A DNA stretch of 64,000 bases from CAVSJO01 sp963728445 (GTDB lineage: Bacteria > Gemmatimonadota > Gemmatimonadetes > Longimicrobiales > RSA9), in NCBI GenBank assembly GCA_963728445.1, contig CAVSJO010000005.1:242903-306902 (forward strand), given 5' to 3'. Of this stretch, positions 62,138 through 64,000 are shown piece after piece. Below the pieces are notes generated by a model. The model searched no databases, was not told where the DNA came from, and saw only the letters and a program-made list of their open reading frames with translations. Made by a program: the position numbers and the translations under genes. The stretch's first letter is position 1. Each line of letters opens with the position of its first letter.

Positions 62138-63918
62138 CGCGCCCTCGCCACGGCGGATACGCCGCCGTCGACCATGCCCGGGCGCCCTGCGGGCGGCCGC
62201 AGGGCGGACACCGCGTCCCGCGTCCGGTACACCACCAGGGACTGCCCCAGCACCTTCACGGGCCGTACGGCGCGCAGCGGCCCGAAGGGGTCCCGGTCCA
62301 GGTACGCGCCCGCCAGGAACGTGGCCGACACCACGAAGAACGGCGAGCGGGCGACGGCGGAATCCGCGTTCGTCGCCGCGTCCATCACGCCCGTAACGGG
62401 CAGCGCGTCGATGCCGTAGCCGTCGGGAAGCGCCGAGCCGAAGTACGCCAGGTACACGCTGTCCACGCGTTCCGTCTCCAGGAAATCCCGAAGCCGAAGC
62501 AGCCCCTGTCCCCAGTCCAGGCTCGAGTCCACGATCAGGCCGTGGGCCCGGTCCCGGGCGACGTACTCGCTGGTGTACGCCAGGAAGTCGGGGTAGAACG
62601 AGAGCGATGAGGCAATGTACGCTACACACGCCGTGGCGAGCACCGCCCGCGCCGGCCGGCCCGCCATGCTCCACGCCCGGGCCACGCCCGCGGCCACGAT
62701 CACGAGGAGGTACGGCAGAACGGGCATGGCGTAGCGGAAGCCGATCTGAAGATCGGCCCGAAGCAGCAGCGCCGAGAGCACGGCGAGGGCGACGACCTCC
62801 GCCCGCAGCGGCGCCCTCAGCAGCGCCCTGCCCCGCTCCGAGGCCGCCGCCGCGAAGAGCGAGGCGACGGCCACGCCCAGCAGTGCGTGCAGCGCGATGG
62901 GCGTCTTGAGCAGGAACGCAACCGGGAAGAAGTACCACCAGCCGGTGGTGCCCCGCTGCCCCAGGAACGACACGGGCGACGTCGATCCGACGGCCGCGTG
63001 TCCCACCTCGAAGAGCAGGCCCAGCCGGAACGAGGTCAGCGTGAAGTCGCCGCGGTAGATCAAGACCAGGACGACGTAGGCGACGGCGAGGGCCACGTCC
63101 GCGCTCAGGAGCACGCCCCGCAGCCAGCGCCGGTCCCACCGGCGCCCCACGCCTTCGGCCACGGCCAGGCCTACCGCGATGGGCGCAAGCGCCACGGCCG
63201 AGAACTTCACCCCCAGGGCGAGGCCGGCGAACACACCGGCCAGCGCGCCGCGGCCCACGCCGGGCCGCCTCACCGCGCGGTCCACCGCCCAGACCGCCCA
63301 GAAGAGCGCGAGAGCCTCCGGCAGGTCGTTCCAGGCCACTCCCCCATGGGCGAGTACGTCGGGCAGGAAGGCGGCGAGAAGCGCCGCCAGTACGCCAGCC
63401 CCCGATCCGAACCTCGCCGCCGTCGCCCAGGCCACGCTCAGGACGAGGAGAGCCGCCACCACCGCGGCCACCAGTCGGGAGAGGAACGCGAGGCGTTCGG
63501 GATCGTTCCCGTTCCGCCAGAACAGGTCCCGGGCGTAATCGTAGCGGTCCCCCACGTGCCACACCCGCCCCTGCTCCGGCGGATACGCAGGGTGGGCCAG
63601 CCAGACGGGAAGCCCGTACAGGTACTCCATCACCGGCGGCTGCTCGACGATCAGGTCGAACCGCCCCGTCTCGAGACCGCGGGCGCCGGCGGCCGGCAGC
63701 AGGATCTCGTCGAACGTGGTGGAGGTGGTGCGCATGGCGGTGACCGTGAGGGTCGCCGAGACGGCGACGATGCAGAGCACCGCCAGGACCGCCCACCCGC
63801 GGGCGCGGGCCGGTGGGCGCACGGGCGCGACGCCGCCCGCATGCACGGCGGCGAAGCCCGCGATGGACGACGATGCGCCATCGATGGAGGAAATACGCGC
63901 GAAGCTCTGCTCAGACAT
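62134..63918 (-). CDS. GT-C family membrane glycosyltransferase (first of a tandem pair)
   Basis: A 594-residue paralogue of the preceding gene product with the same blocks: TSTTFDEILLPAAGARGLETGRF, FLPDVLAHGGVAWND, DLQIGFRYAMPVLPYLL and SLDWGQGLLRLRDFL. About 12 helices. I start at ATG 63918 (MSEQSFARI); the frame is open a little further upstream. It heads the operon containing the second GT-C gene and the GT2 polyprenyl-phosphate transferase. Confidence 0.78.
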   Translation of the reverse strand: MSEQSFARISSIDGASSSIAGFAAVHAGGVAPVRPPARARGWAVLAVLCIVAVSATLTVTAMRTTSTTFDEILLPAAGARGLETGRFDLIVEQPPVMEYLYGLPVWLAHPAYPPEQGRVWHVGDRYDYARDLFWRNGNDPERLAFLSRLVAAVVAALLVLSVAWATAARFGSGAGVLAALLAAFLPDVLAHGGVAWNDLPEALALFWAVWAVDRAVRRPGVGRGALAGVFAGLALGVKFSAVALAPIAVGLAVAEGVGRRWDRRWLRGVLLSADVALAVAYVVLVLIYRGDFTLTSFRLGLLFEVGHAAVGSTSPVSFLGQRGTTGWWYFFPVAFLLKTPIALHALLGVAVASLFAAAASERGRALLRAPLRAEVVALAVLSALLLRADLQIGFRYAMPVLPYLLVIVAAGVARAWSMAGRPARAVLATACVAYIASSLSFYPDFLAYTSEYVARDRAHGLIVDSSLDWGQGLLRLRDFLETERVDSVYLAYFGSALPDGYGIDALPVTGVMDAATNADSAVARSPFFVVSATFLAGAYLDRDPFGPLRAVRPVKVLGQSLVVYRTRDAVSALRPPAGRPGMVDGGVSAVARAR

Positions 63919-63949
63919 GAAGTTTGGAGATGCCCGGGGAGGCCCCTCA

Positions 63950-63978
63950 ATTGTGCCGCGACCGCAGCCTTCCGTCAA
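63950..63978 (-). promoter_or_regulatory. Sigma-70-type promoter of the GT-C operon
   Basis: On the minus strand -35 TTGACG (63973-63978) and -10 CACAAT (63950-63955) are separated by 17 bp, about 30 bp before ATG 63918. Confidence 0.5.
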
Positions 63979-64000
63979 GCGTGGCCTGCATCGTGGCCCG

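Overview
The window looks like a stretch of chromosome from a high-G+C, Gram-negative (two-membrane) bacterium. The outer-membrane assembly pair TamA/TamB, several beta-barrel proteins, a complete System I cytochrome c maturation operon and a Tad pilus secretin all point to a diderm. Gene content and style (long G+C-rich genes, GTG/TTG starts, a GWxTD-like protein, LemA, tad operon, lipid-linked glycosylation genes) would fit Gemmatimonadota or a neighbouring phylum, but that placement is inference. I saw no rRNA, tRNA, CRISPR array, transposase or phage gene.

Layout. 1-4.4 kb: a methyltransferase and a GT4 glycosyltransferase, divergent from a polyprenol-phosphate sugar transferase, a zinc-ribbon protein and a PlsC acyltransferase. 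4.4-5.0 kb: a non-coding stretch holding an excellent match to dif, the XerC/XerD chromosome dimer resolution site, so the window probably spans the replication terminus. 5.0-17.8 kb: the NHEJ ligase LigD, a YfgM-like TPR protein, TamA, TamB, a GWxTD-like lipoprotein-type gene with a probable frameshift, and an outer-membrane barrel. 17.8-24.9 kb (minus strand): lgt and ccmABCDEFGH, including a 45-residue ccmD. 25-31.7 kb: a small membrane protein, a YgcG/nucleotidyltransferase/LemA operon, cysteine synthase, and an ABC exporter whose permease is fused to a CPBP protease.

31.7-39.0 kb (minus): a six-gene exopolysaccharide operon resembling pgaABCD in logic (TPR plus outer-membrane barrel, processive GT2 synthase, NodB deacetylase, two small membrane proteins), headed by a KaiC-like ATPase fused to a receiver-like domain and a degenerate GGDEF-like domain. 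39.4-40.3 kb: an AbiEii-type nucleotidyltransferase cassette between short tandem repeats. 40.5-53.2 kb (minus): a full Tad/Flp pilus operon (pilin, prepilin peptidase, two TadE, CpaB, CpaC, TadG, CpaE, CpaF, TadB, TadC) ending in DUF192, an AAA+ ATPase and a membrane-anchored protein of unknown function. 53.7-54.1 kb: a GxxExxY gene between copies of a dispersed repeat. 54.5-63.9 kb (minus): three polytopic GT-C-like proteins and a GT2 polyprenol-phosphate transferase, with an NtrC-type sigma-54 response regulator and its histidine kinase among them.

A working model, mostly inference: the sigma-54 two-component pair may control surface attachment, because both the exopolysaccharide operon and the tad operon carry a sigma-54-like element upstream (39060-39074 and 53431-53446). 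The most useful observations are the dif site, the KaiC/REC/GGDEF-headed polysaccharide operon, these promoter candidates, the unbroken DUF192-AAA reading frame, the repeat-flanked accessory cassettes, and the frameshift in the secretin gene.
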